Below, one piece after another: positions 50,194 to 59,216 of a stretch of 64,000 nt of DNA. This DNA is from JBGTFE01 sp036403235. Its GTDB lineage: Bacteria > Acidobacteriota > Blastocatellia > Pyrinomonadales > Pyrinomonadaceae. The notes beneath the pieces are model-generated. The model saw only the letters and a program-made list of their open reading frames with translations. It had not been told where the DNA came from and searched no databases. The DNA is taken from positions 1 through 64,000 of the forward strand of contig DASWRI010000053.1 in assembly GCA_036403235.1 (NCBI GenBank). Reading direction: 5' to 3'. A program made the translations under genes and the position numbers. The first letter of the stretch is position 1. Each line of letters opens with the position of its first letter.

Positions 50194-53100
50194 TTATTGA
50201 ATAAAGGCGTTCGGAATCGGCTGGTCGAAATTAACGCCGAAGCGAACAATCTGGAATCCCTGCGTGCTCTTTAGCAGATACCATTCGCCGGTCGAAGGAC
50301 GAAAAACCGTGATGTCGGCTTTGCCGTCGCCGTCGTAATCGGCGGGTGCGGGCAAGTCGTTGTTTACGCCCCATCTGACGGCGCTGAACTGCCCGTTCGA
50401 GCTGTACAGAAAATACCAGTTGCCTTCAATCGGGCGAAAAACCGCTAAATCCGTTTTGCCGTCGCCGTCATAATCGGCCGCCACCGGCAAATCGAAGTTT
50501 GCGCCGAAATGCGCCGAGTTTGATTGACCGTTTGAGCTGTTCAGCCAATACCAGTTGCCGTCCTCCTGTCGAAAAACGGCAATGTCGGATTTGCCGTCGC
50601 CGTCAAAATCCGCGACGATTGGTTTGTCTTCGGGCAGGCCGAATTGTCTGGCGGAAAATCCGTCCCGGCTTTGCAGCAGATACCACGTTTTGTCGTGTGT
50701 TCGATAAACGGCAAAATCGGCGCGTCCGTCGCCGTCGTAATCGGCCGGTCGCGGGTAATCGCCGAAATTTCCGAAATGCGTAACGACGACCGCGTTGTCA
50801 GAGCTGCGCGAGACATACCAGTCGCCGTTTCGAAAAACGGCGATATCGGTTTTGCCGTCGCCGTCAAAATCGGCGGGCGCGATAAAATCTATCGATGTTC
50901 CCCAGCGCGCGGCGGCGAATCCTTCGGTCGATTTTTGCAGATACCAGACGCCTTCCGACGCGCGATAAACGGAAATGTCCGACTTCCCGTCGCCGTCAAA
51001 GTCGAACGATGTCCGGCTGCTCGCATTTTGCAGTCGAACGAGGCTGAGTTTTTCCGTTCCGCCGAAATCGAGAAACTGGCCGCCGACCAGAACTTTTCCG
51101 TCAGATTGCGTTTCGAGCGCGTAAACGCTGCCGGACGCGCCCGCGCCGGTGTTAAACGTCGAGTCAAACGAGCCGTCGGAATTGACGCGCGCCACGCGCG
51201 AAGCGGCATTTCCGTTGTAGGTCGTAAAGTCGCCGCCGATGAGAATTTTTCCGTTCGTTTGAACAAAGAGGTCGCGGACGAGCGCGTTCGGGCCTGTTCC
51301 GTTGATAAAGCCCGAATCGTTTGAACCGTCGGCGTTTAGACGCGTCAAGTTTCGATTTGCATTGCCCCCGTTTATATCAAAGTTGCCTCCGGCGTATACC
51401 TTGCCGCCGCTCGCCAAGCCGAGCGCATAAACGTTCGGAATGGTCGCCGTATAATTCTGGTCGAGGCTTCCATCGGTTTTATATTTCGCCGTTCCGACGC
51501 GCGGAAAAGTAAACGCGCCGCCGACCAGAATGCCTCCGTCCGGCTGTAATAAAAGCTCTCTTATCAAGCCGCCGGTCGGCTGCACCGGGTTGAAGGTCGA
51601 GTCCTCGTCGCCGTTCGAGCTGACGCGGATAAGCGAGCCGATGCCGAACGAGCCGCCGCCGACAATTTTTCCGTCCGGCTGAACGACGAACGAAGCCGAG
51701 CTTGAATATGTTTCGAATACAGAGAAGTTGTCCAGGCTTCCGTCAGCGTTCAGACGAAATATTTGGCCGAACCCGAAGATGGACGAAGAAGCGTAGCTGC
51801 CGCCGATAATCATCTTTCCGTCGGGCAAAAGGTCTATGTCGTAAACATTGCCGAAATAATCGGCCGGAGAATTGAATGAAGCGTCAATCGAGCCGTCCGG
51901 ATTGAGCCTCACAAGCGAGGATTTTCTGACGCCGTTGACGAATTCGAAATCGCCGCCGACAAGGATTTTGCCGTTTGCCTGCTGTTTTATCACTCTGACG
52001 ATTCCCATTGTCGAAACGGCCGGATTGAAACTTGAATCGACAGTTCCGTCCGTGTTGATGCGGGCGACGCGAAGATGCGTTTCGCTGCCGTAAGCGACGA
52101 AATCGCCGGAGATTATAAGTTTGCCGTTTGCCAGAATATTGACGTCCCGAACGAGCGAAGGGTAGGGAACCGCGACGTTGAAATTGGTATCCTGAGTTCC
52201 GTCGGCGTTAAATCTGGCAACGCTCATATTCGGAGCAAAGTCGGGATTAAAAATAGCGGCTAAAACTTTTCCGTCCGGCTGCAAAGCGAGGCTTTCGACC
52301 GTCGGCGTATTCAAATCGGTAATCAACGCAAAAGTCGTCGCCAGCGAGCCGTCGGCGTTCAAACGCACTAAGCCGCCGGAAGTAAATGTCTGGTTAAAAT
52401 AATTAAACATGCCGCCGACTAATATTTTGCCGTCGGACTGCACGATTATTTCGCTTACCCAGTCGTTTGCGCCGGCCGCCGGGTTAAACGTCGCGTCGAA
52501 GCTGCCGTCGCCGTTCAGGCGCGCGATTCTTCCGACCTGCGTTGCGCCGACAGCCGTAAAATTGCCGCCGATTAAAATCTTGCCGTCGGGCGAATAAGCG
52601 ATGGCGTAAATGTCGCTGTTGATGCTTGCATTGTTGATAAAAGAAGAATCGACGCTTCCGTCCGTATTAAGTCGCACAATTCGGCTCAACAGAGGCTGTC
52701 CGGGCGGCGCATTAAACGCGCCGCCGACCAGAATCTTTCCGTCGGGCTGAATGACTATTGCGTTAACGGCCGCGTTGAAATTTGCCGCCAAGTTAAACGA
52801 GGCGTCGAGACTGCCGTTGGCGTTGAGACGCGTCAGGCGATTTGCCGTCTGACCGTTAAAAGCGGTAAAGCTTCCGCCGATGAGAATTTTTCCGTCTGCC
52901 TGAAACGCGGCGAAAAAAATCGAATTGTTCGCGCCGCTTCCTCCAGCATTAAAAGCCGCGTCGAGCGTTCCGTCCGCATTAAAACGGGCGATGTTGGCGT
53001 ATCTGACGCCGTTTGCCTTTTGAAACGAGCCGAGCACGATTATTTTCCCGTCGGATTGTGCGAGCGTCTTGTTGACGTATCCGCTCCCGTCGGTCACCGA

Positions 53101-53214
53101 AACGTTAAACGCCGTGTCGATGTCGCCGGACGCGCCTTTTGCGGCACACACAAAGAAAACGACCAGCAACAAGGTGATGAAAGACGCGGAAAATTTTGAG
53201 GTTCTCAGGTTCAT
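50194..53214 (-). CDS. Large secreted delta-60 / FG-GAP repeat protein (7)
   Basis: 1,006 residues from the ATG at 53214 (GAGGT Shine-Dalgarno; frame reaches 53232). Signal peptide with FITLLLVVFFVCAAKGA. About fourteen delta-60 units such as QPDGKILVGGAFNAPPG and RLNADGSLDASFNLA cover residues 30-730, followed by seven FG-GAP-like units (DFDGDGKSDISVYRASEGVW and relatives) and the tail QPIPNAFIQ. It is by far the longest family member in the window. It lacks an anchor or an enzyme domain. Confidence 0.87.
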   Translation of the reverse strand: MNLRTSKFSASFITLLLVVFFVCAAKGASGDIDTAFNVSVTDGSGYVNKTLAQSDGKIIVLGSFQKANGVRYANIARFNADGTLDAAFNAGGSGANNSIFFAAFQADGKILIGGSFTAFNGQTANRLTRLNANGSLDASFNLAANFNAAVNAIVIQPDGKILVGGAFNAPPGQPLLSRIVRLNTDGSVDSSFINNASINSDIYAIAYSPDGKILIGGNFTAVGATQVGRIARLNGDGSFDATFNPAAGANDWVSEIIVQSDGKILVGGMFNYFNQTFTSGGLVRLNADGSLATTFALITDLNTPTVESLALQPDGKVLAAIFNPDFAPNMSVARFNADGTQDTNFNVAVPYPSLVRDVNILANGKLIISGDFVAYGSETHLRVARINTDGTVDSSFNPAVSTMGIVRVIKQQANGKILVGGDFEFVNGVRKSSLVRLNPDGSIDASFNSPADYFGNVYDIDLLPDGKMIIGGSYASSSIFGFGQIFRLNADGSLDNFSVFETYSSSASFVVQPDGKIVGGGSFGIGSLIRVSSNGDEDSTFNPVQPTGGLIRELLLQPDGGILVGGAFTFPRVGTAKYKTDGSLDQNYTATIPNVYALGLASGGKVYAGGNFDINGGNANRNLTRLNADGSNDSGFINGTGPNALVRDLFVQTNGKILIGGDFTTYNGNAASRVARVNSDGSFDSTFNTGAGASGSVYALETQSDGKVLVGGQFLDFGGTEKLSLVRLQNASSRTSFDFDGDGKSDISVYRASEGVWYLQKSTEGFAAARWGTSIDFIAPADFDGDGKTDIAVFRNGDWYVSRSSDNAVVVTHFGNFGDYPRPADYDGDGRADFAVYRTHDKTWYLLQSRDGFSARQFGLPEDKPIVADFDGDGKSDIAVFRQEDGNWYWLNSSNGQSNSAHFGANFDLPVAADYDGDGKTDLAVFRPIEGNWYFLYSSNGQFSAVRWGVNNDLPAPADYDGDGKADITVFRPSTGEWYLLKSTQGFQIVRFGVNFDQPIPNAFIQ

Positions 53215-53254
53215 AAACTTTACCTCTTGCATTTATCAATCCGGACAGGAAATA

Positions 53255-53372
53255 AAAGATTGCCCGCGAATAAACGCGAAAAGACGCGAAAGTGAAATGA
53301 AATCAAAATGAAAAGAAATTTTTCTTAATTTCTTTTTTCGTGTTCTTTAGCGTTTATTCGCGGGCAATCTTT
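53255..53372. repeat. 23-bp perfect inverted repeat with GAATAAACGCGAA words
   Basis: Arms at 53255-53277 and 53350-53372 are perfectly complementary (AAAGATTGCCCGCG at the outer end). The 72-base centre contains further CGCGAA copies in 10-bp phase and an inner A/T hairpin. It lies just upstream of the large FG-GAP gene and just downstream of the aminotransferase gene on the same strand. Confidence 0.8.
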
Positions 53373-53389
53373 CTTTCGCCGACGCTAAA

Positions 53390-54742
53390 TTAAGAAATCG
53401 AAGCCGCGATTGCATCGTCAAAAATCTGAAGCGCGACATCGACGTTTTCTTTGGTGAGAATAAGCGGCGGCGACCAGCGAATCGTGTTCGTGCCGCAGCC
53501 TAAAATTATCAGTCCGCGATTAAAGCATTCCATCTCGATTCGGTCGCGGAGCTCCGGCGCGGCCTTCATCGAAGCTTTGTCTTCGACGAATTCGACGCCG
53601 ACCATCAGCCCAAGCCCGCGGACTTCGCCGATGCAATCGTATTTTTCCTCCAATTTACGCAATCCCGACTGCAGATATTCGCCGACGGCGGCGGCGTTTT
53701 CGACGAGCCCGTTTTCGAGTAGCTCAATCGTTTTCAGCGCCGAGGCGATGCAGACCGGATTGCCGCCGAAGGTCGAAGCGTGCGCGCCTTTGTGCCAGTC
53801 CATAATGTCCGCGCGCGCGACGCAGACGCCAATCGGGAGACCCGAGCCGATGCCTTTCGCCAGACACATGATGTCGGGCTCGACGTCGTAATAATCGGTG
53901 GCGAACATTTTTCCGGTTCGGCCCATGCCGGACTGCACTTCGTCGACGATGAGCATAATTCCGTGTTCGTCGCAGATTCTTCTGAGTTCTTTTAGAAAGC
54001 TCGGCGGCGCGGGAACGTAACCGCCTTCGCCCTGAACGGCTTCGACGACGATTCCGGCGACTTCTTCGGGCGGCGTCGTCGTCTGAAAAACGCGATTTTC
54101 AATCCAATCGATTGTCGCTCGTCCGGCCGATTCGGCGTCCGTCACGTCTTTGAACGGCGAGCGAACCCAGTTCGGATAAGGCACGTGAACGACGTCGAGC
54201 GGCTGGCGTTTGAAACCGCTTCTTTGCGCTTTTTTCGACGATGTCAGCGAAAGCGCGCCGAGCGTCCGGCCGTGAAACGAGCCGAAAAACGAGATGAATT
54301 TCTGCCGTCCGGTGTGGTACATCGCGAGTTTTAAAGCTGTTTCGACGGCTTCCGCGCCCGAATTGGCAAAATGGGTCTTGGTCGGCGATTTTATCGGCAC
54401 GATTTCATCTAGTTTTTTGCCGAGCGCGGGCATATGGCGGTAATAAAAATCCGTCCCGCACATGTGAATCAAATTGGCGGTCTGGTCGGAAATCGCTTTG
54501 ACGATTTCCGGGTGACAGTGCCCGGTCGAGCAAACGGCGACGCCCGCGTTGCAGTCTAAAAAGACGTTTCCGTCGACGTCTTCGACCCACACGCCGTAGC
54601 CTTTTTCGGCAACTAATTTGTAATCCGGTCGCGGGTAGGAAGGCGTCACATACTGCGCGTCGGCGGCGATGATTTCCTGCGCTTTCGGGCCGGGAAGCTC
54701 TGTTTTGATAATCGGTTTTTGTAATTCTGTAGTCGGTGTCAT
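53390..54742 (-). CDS. Class III PLP-dependent aminotransferase
   Basis: 450 residues. Fold-type I class III aminotransferase related to 4-aminobutyrate and acetylornithine aminotransferases. Visible features: FLDCNAGVAVCSTGHCHPEI, the phosphate-binding FANSGAEAVETALKLAMYHT, FHGRTLGALSLTSS, the Asp of LIVDEVQSGMGRTG that contacts the PLP ring nitrogen, and the Schiff-base Lys in CLAKGIGSGLPIGVC. The C-terminus WSPPLILTKENVDVALQIFD is typical. The closest resemblance is to archaeal-type broad-specificity enzymes; the amino donor cannot be assigned. Confidence 0.9.
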   Translation of the reverse strand: MTPTTELQKPIIKTELPGPKAQEIIAADAQYVTPSYPRPDYKLVAEKGYGVWVEDVDGNVFLDCNAGVAVCSTGHCHPEIVKAISDQTANLIHMCGTDFYYRHMPALGKKLDEIVPIKSPTKTHFANSGAEAVETALKLAMYHTGRQKFISFFGSFHGRTLGALSLTSSKKAQRSGFKRQPLDVVHVPYPNWVRSPFKDVTDAESAGRATIDWIENRVFQTTTPPEEVAGIVVEAVQGEGGYVPAPPSFLKELRRICDEHGIMLIVDEVQSGMGRTGKMFATDYYDVEPDIMCLAKGIGSGLPIGVCVARADIMDWHKGAHASTFGGNPVCIASALKTIELLENGLVENAAAVGEYLQSGLRKLEEKYDCIGEVRGLGLMVGVEFVEDKASMKAAPELRDRIEMECFNRGLIILGCGTNTIRWSPPLILTKENVDVALQIFDDAIAASIS

Positions 54743-54991
54743 AAATTTTTCCTTTCTTCTGAATATGGTTAATTGTTTCGGTTAATTTGTGCGAAAGAGA
54801 AAGAAAAAATTAGTCGCCCGCAAAAAGATTTGCGCGCTGTTTGATGGGTCTGAGTTTGGCGATTGAACGCGGCGTCATTTGAAGTTGAGAACAATATAGC
54901 AGAGTTTCGGGTAAGATTTCAAAAATTAATCGATGTTTATCAGCCGTAACCTGCGGTTTCAATTTTTCTTTCCGCGTGAAACAATAAGCTT

Positions 54992-57040
54992 ATGCAAAGT
55001 CCGAAAAAATTCACAAATAATTTAATCAATGAGACGAGTCCTTATCTGCTTCAGCACGCGCATAATCCGGTCGATTGGTTCGCGTGGGGCGAAGAAGCGT
55101 TTGCCAAGGCGCGCGCGGAAGACAAGCCCGTTCTGGTCAGCATCGGCTATTCGGCGTGCCACTGGTGTCACGTGATGGAGCACGAATCGTTTGAGGACGA
55201 GGCGACGGCGCGGATTATGAACGAGCATTTCGTCAGCATCAAGGTCGATATGGAAGAGCGTCCCGACGTCGACCGGATTTATATGGATTTCGTGCAGATT
55301 ACGACCGGGCGCGGCGGCTGGCCGCTGAACGTTTTTTTAACGCCCGAAAAATTGCCGTTTTTCGGCGGAACTTATTTTCCGCCGGACAGGCGTTACAATA
55401 TGCCGAGCTTTCAGCAGGTTTTATTGAGCATCGACGAAGCCTGGCGCGACCGGCGCGACGAGCTTCTGCATTCGGCAAACGACATTTTGGGCGAGATGCG
55501 GCGCATCGGGCTCGCCGAATTTTCGCCCGCCGGATTAAGTTTAGACCAGCTCGACGCGGCTTTTGAAAGCTTTACGAAAAGTTTCGATAAAACGAACGGC
55601 GGTTTCGGCGGCGCGCCGAAGTTTCCGGCGTCGATGTCGCTGGAATTTCTGCTTCGCTATTACAAGCGCACAAAAACGGAAACGGCGCTCGAAATCGTCA
55701 AAAAGACGTGCGACCAGATGGCGCACGGCGGAATCTACGACCAGCTCGGCGGCGGTTTTCACCGATACGCCGTCGACGCCGTCTGGCTCGTGCCGCATTT
55801 TGAAAAAATGCTCTACGACAACGCGCAGCTGATACGCGTCTACCTCCATCTTTTTCAAATCACGAAAGACGAGTTTTACAGGCGCATCGCCGAGGAAACG
55901 CTCGAATATGTGAAAAGGGAAATGCTCGACGCGAAAGGCGGGTTTTATTCGACGCAGGACGCCGATTCAGAAGGCGTCGAAGGCAAATTCTTTGTCTGGA
56001 CGCCCTCGGAAATCGAAGAAATCCTCGGCGGGGAAGACGCGCGGATTTTTAATTTTTATTACGACGCCTCGGAAGAGGGAAATTTTGAAGAGCGAAATAT
56101 CTTAAACGTCAATTACACGATTGCCGCGACCGCAAAGGCTTTGAAAATCAGCGAGGAAAAGCTCGCGGAAGTCTTGGAGCGCGGAAGACAGATGCTTTTT
56201 GAAGAGCGCGAAAAACGCATCAAGCCATTCCGCGACGAGAAGATTTTAACCGCCTGGAACGGTTTGATGCTGGCGGCTTTCGCTGAAGCGAGCGCAATTT
56301 TGGAGAATCCCGATTATCTCGAAATCGCAGCGAAAAACGCGGATTTTATTTTGGAAAATCTGCAAAAAGACGGCTATCTGCTGCGAACGTGGAAAGACGG
56401 ACGCGCAAAATTAAACGCTTATCTCGAAGATTACGCCAATTTTGCCGACGGCCTGACCGAGCTTTACCAGGTTTCGGGCGAAACGAAATATCTGCGCGAA
56501 GCCAAACGCCTGGCCGATTTGATGATTACCGAATTTTGGGACGCAGATTCGGGCGCGTTTTATTTTACGGCGAACAATCACGAAGAGCTGCTTATTCGCA
56601 CTAAAGATTTTTACGACAACGCGACGCCTTCGGGCAACTCGGCGGCGGCGGACGTTTTGCTGAAGCTCGCAAAGCTCGTCGGCGAAGAGCGTTACGAAAA
56701 ATTCGCCGTCACGATTTTGCGCCTCGTCGCGCCGCAGATTCGGCGCTATCCGCAGGGTTACGGGCGCATTTTATCGACACTTGAGTTTTATCTTACTCCG
56801 GCGAAGGAAATCGTCGTCGTTGGCGAAAAGGGAAACAATCTCGAAAGCGAAATCTGGCGCGAATTTCTGCCCGAAAAAATCGTCGTTTTATCGGAAAACG
56901 CCGAAATCGATGCGGATTTGATTCCGCTTCTGCGCGAGAGACGAATGATTGACGATAAACCGACCGCCTACGTCTGCGAAAATTTCGCCTGTCAAACGCC
57001 TGTTGTTTCAGTCGCGGATTTGAAGAATCAATTATCCTGA
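54992..57040 (+). CDS. Thioredoxin-domain protein of the DUF255/YyaL family
   Basis: 682 residues. The N-terminal domain (1-165) is thioredoxin-like with the diagnostic HAHNPVDWFAWGEEAF and a CHWC redox pair (SACHWCHVMEHESF), followed by GGWPLNVFLTPEKLPFFGGTYFPP. The rest is an alpha/alpha-barrel resembling N-acylglucosamine 2-epimerase/cellobiose epimerase folds (GGFHRYAVDAVWLVPHFEKM, LTAWNGLMLAAFAEAS, NSAAADVLLKLA). Cytosolic; exact activity of this widespread family is unknown. Related to human SPATA20. Confidence 0.92.
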   Translation: MQSPKKFTNNLINETSPYLLQHAHNPVDWFAWGEEAFAKARAEDKPVLVSIGYSACHWCHVMEHESFEDEATARIMNEHFVSIKVDMEERPDVDRIYMDFVQITTGRGGWPLNVFLTPEKLPFFGGTYFPPDRRYNMPSFQQVLLSIDEAWRDRRDELLHSANDILGEMRRIGLAEFSPAGLSLDQLDAAFESFTKSFDKTNGGFGGAPKFPASMSLEFLLRYYKRTKTETALEIVKKTCDQMAHGGIYDQLGGGFHRYAVDAVWLVPHFEKMLYDNAQLIRVYLHLFQITKDEFYRRIAEETLEYVKREMLDAKGGFYSTQDADSEGVEGKFFVWTPSEIEEILGGEDARIFNFYYDASEEGNFEERNILNVNYTIAATAKALKISEEKLAEVLERGRQMLFEEREKRIKPFRDEKILTAWNGLMLAAFAEASAILENPDYLEIAAKNADFILENLQKDGYLLRTWKDGRAKLNAYLEDYANFADGLTELYQVSGETKYLREAKRLADLMITEFWDADSGAFYFTANNHEELLIRTKDFYDNATPSGNSAAADVLLKLAKLVGEERYEKFAVTILRLVAPQIRRYPQGYGRILSTLEFYLTPAKEIVVVGEKGNNLESEIWREFLPEKIVVLSENAEIDADLIPLLRERRMIDDKPTAYVCENFACQTPVVSVADLKNQLS

Positions 57041-57061
57041 CGCCAAATTAACATTCAAAAC

Positions 57062-57096
57062 AAAAAGCACGTTATTCGAAAATAACGTGCTTTTTT
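57062..57096 (+). terminator. Terminator after the DUF255 gene
   Basis: Stem AAAAAGCACGTTATT with its complement, then six T; also usable by the converging lipoprotein gene. Confidence 0.88.
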
Positions 57097-57118
57097 ATTT
57101 AATCCGTATGAAAATTAC

Positions 57119-57403
57119 TTACGGTTTTTTCTCCATTTTGTTTGCTTCGTTGGCAATTTTATTTGCTTCGTTAGCGATTTTGTTGGCTGAATTAGCAATA
57201 TTGGAAGTGCTTCCATTGCCGTTGGTGCTATTTCCGGTGCTCATCGGGGTCGACATCGGGGTTGATGAACTCATCGGCGACGATGTCGTGTTCATATTTT
57301 TGTTCATGTTGCCGTTGCCGTTATTGGCAGCCGGTTCACCCGGACAAGCAGCACTGATGATTCCTAAAGCTAAAACTGCTGAAAGAGCTAAAGTCTTTTT
57401 CAT
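57119..57403 (-). CDS. Small lipoprotein with heptad repeat
   Basis: 94 residues. Lipobox IISAAC gives a lipidated Cys20. A low-complexity Asn/Ser/Thr/Met/Gly linker follows, then the C-terminus has four 7-residue units (IANSANK, IANEANK twice, then MEKKP), an a/d pattern suited to a helical coil. The design of lipid anchor, flexible linker and short helical heptads, ending in Lys, resembles Lpp-type envelope lipoproteins, but homology is not claimed. AGGAG Shine-Dalgarno before the ATG and TATAAT on the minus strand at 57443-57438. Confidence 0.7.
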   Translation of the reverse strand: MKKTLALSAVLALGIISAACPGEPAANNGNGNMNKNMNTTSSPMSSSTPMSTPMSTGNSTNGNGSTSNIANSANKIANEANKIANEANKMEKKP

Positions 57404-57652
57404 TTAATTTAAATTCTCCTGTCTTCTTCAAAGATTAATTATATTTGCAACTGTATTTATACAGCCGTGTTCCCTAAATTAATTTTCAAACTTTTGATTG
57501 AAAGTAATTATGGAACATTGGACAATATAAAGACCTAAGTTGGCGAAGTCAACTCCAAACTCGCGAAAAAAATCATTTTTCGAAACTTTTTTTGTAAATT
57601 TTTTGCCCGAAATTTTTCAAAAAACGCTTTCGGCGGCCAATAAAAAGAAGTA

Positions 57653-57681
57653 TTGACTTCCTTTCGCGCGAAAAGTTATCT
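57653..57681 (+). promoter_or_regulatory. Predicted promoter of the GAF/GGDEF gene
   Basis: TTGACT, a 17-bp spacer and TTATCT; start near 57688, 60 bases before the ATG at 57748. The rest of the 345-base divergent gap shows no gene. Confidence 0.5.
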
Positions 57682-57747
57682 TTAAAGCAGGGAGATTTTT
57701 CTCTGAAACTCAACTTTCCAGCCGTCCTCAAAGCACTTTCCGAATTT

Positions 57748-59040
57748 ATGAAAACCTCGAAAAAGCCGAAAATATCAGATAATCCGTCGAATTTTTTCGC
57801 GCCCGCCAATCTCATTTTGCCCGCTTTTTCGCTGGCCGCTCTGGCCGTCACTTTTTTTGTTTCGATTTCCGCGCTCGCGTTTGAAATTAAAGTCAAAGGC
57901 TTTCTCACCGTCATCGTTTTTTATCTTTTATTTTGCGCCGCCTTTTATTTTTTCCAGAAGCGAAAGATTGATTTTGACTTTGCCGAAAGCGAGGCTGAAG
58001 ATTCGATTTTTAACGAAGACGTCGAGCGCCAGCTCCTCGCGCTCGAAGAAGCGAGCCAGTTTTTCGGCGCGTCGCTCAAACCGGCCGATATGTTTCGGCT
58101 GGTCGCGAGCCGCGTCAATGAAATGATTCCGTTTGCCTCGGCCGCGCTTTTTCGCGCGCAGGACGACGGGCGCGGTCTGAAGGCCATCGGCGCTTGCGGC
58201 GAAAACGCGCGCGCGCTGATAAATCTCGAAATAAAGTCGCTGAAAGGCCTTTCCGGCAAAACGTTTCTCAGCCGTCAGATTCAAAGAGACGAAAATCTTG
58301 AGCTCGAAAAAAACGTAATTCCGCCCGAAACTCTGAAAAATTTGGAATCGGCGATGGCCGCGCCGCTTTTTCGTAACGGAAACGCCGCTTTCGCCGTCCT
58401 TGTACTATACGGCGATGCCGAACGGCGATTCGATGCGGCCGCCGACGTGCTGTTGGAAGCGATTGCGGAAAGAATCGCGCCGCTTTTTTTAAGCTCGATA
58501 GCTTTCGAGCAGAGTCTTTCCAGCGCTTTGACCGACGCTTTGACGAATCTGCCGAACGAGCGCGCGTTTTATTTGATTCTGGAAAATCAGATGGCCGAAT
58601 CGCAACGCCAGCGCGACCAGAGACCTTTGACAATTTTAACCGTTGACGCGAAAAAATTTGCCGAGCTGAATCAAAGATTCGGACACGCGACGGGCGACCG
58701 GATTCTCGCCTTTGCCGCCGAAAACATCAAGGCGCAGCTCAGAAAGATGGATTTTCTGTCGCGCTCGTCGAGCGATGAGTTTTTAATCGTCCTGCCGACG
58801 GCTTCCGAATCAATCGCCGCGGAAATCGTCGAGCGCATCGAAAAAGCTTTCCGGGAAAATCCGTTTGAAATCGAAGGCGGCGAGACAATTTATCTCGAAT
58901 TCAATTTCGGCGCGGCGACTTATCTTCGCGACGGCGAAACGGCGCAGCAGCTTTTGCAAAACGCGCGCCTCAGAAAACAGGAAGCAAAACCCGGCGCGGG
59001 CCGCAAAATTTTAAGATTTCCGCAAGAACTTGTTCAATAG
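57748..59040 (+). CDS. Membrane GAF protein with degenerate GGDEF domain
   Basis: 430 residues. Two membrane helices (about 22-46 and 52-70) are followed by a coiled linker, a GAF domain (about 95-255: MIPFASAALFRAQDDGRGLK and AAPLFRNGNAAFAVLVLYGD) and a GGDEF domain (about 258-425: LTDALTNLPNERAFYLIL and FGHATGDRIL). The signature active-site loop is SSSDEF at 340-345 instead of GGDEF. The glycines that accommodate GTP are therefore lost, so diguanylate cyclase activity is doubtful; it may be a GTP- or c-di-GMP-responsive or purely structural signalling protein. No EAL domain. Confidence 0.87.
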   Translation: MKTSKKPKISDNPSNFFAPANLILPAFSLAALAVTFFVSISALAFEIKVKGFLTVIVFYLLFCAAFYFFQKRKIDFDFAESEAEDSIFNEDVERQLLALEEASQFFGASLKPADMFRLVASRVNEMIPFASAALFRAQDDGRGLKAIGACGENARALINLEIKSLKGLSGKTFLSRQIQRDENLELEKNVIPPETLKNLESAMAAPLFRNGNAAFAVLVLYGDAERRFDAAADVLLEAIAERIAPLFLSSIAFEQSLSSALTDALTNLPNERAFYLILENQMAESQRQRDQRPLTILTVDAKKFAELNQRFGHATGDRILAFAAENIKAQLRKMDFLSRSSSDEFLIVLPTASESIAAEIVERIEKAFRENPFEIEGGETIYLEFNFGAATYLRDGETAQQLLQNARLRKQEAKPGAGRKILRFPQELVQ

Positions 59041-59061
59041 ATAAAATTTGTTGTATAAAAT

Positions 59062-59118
59062 AAGACGCCTGCCGGTTAACTTTTCGTCGAAAATCGACGT
59101 CTATAACGGCAGCGTCTT
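59062..59118 (+). terminator. Possible terminator after the GAF/GGDEF gene
   Basis: AAGACGC and TGCCGGTTA on the left pair with TAACGGCA and GCGTCTT on the right, with small bulges; T-rich after. A single imperfect hairpin. Confidence 0.4.
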
Positions 59119-59216
59119 TACTTTGATTTAACAAAATATTTACAAATCAAAACTAAACTTTTTGACCGCGTCTGCGTTATATAAAACAGCAGTTTTGTAA
59201 ATTCGGATATAACTTT

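Noticed and set aside
49964..50200. 78-codon open frame on the plus strand
   Set aside because: It crosses an inverted repeat and the end of an opposing gene, with no Shine-Dalgarno or recognisable protein features.
57087..57407. Hydrophobic 106-codon frame opposite the small lipoprotein
   Set aside because: The lipoprotein on the other strand has a lipobox, Shine-Dalgarno and terminator; the hydrophobic frame is the complement of its heptad and linker codons.
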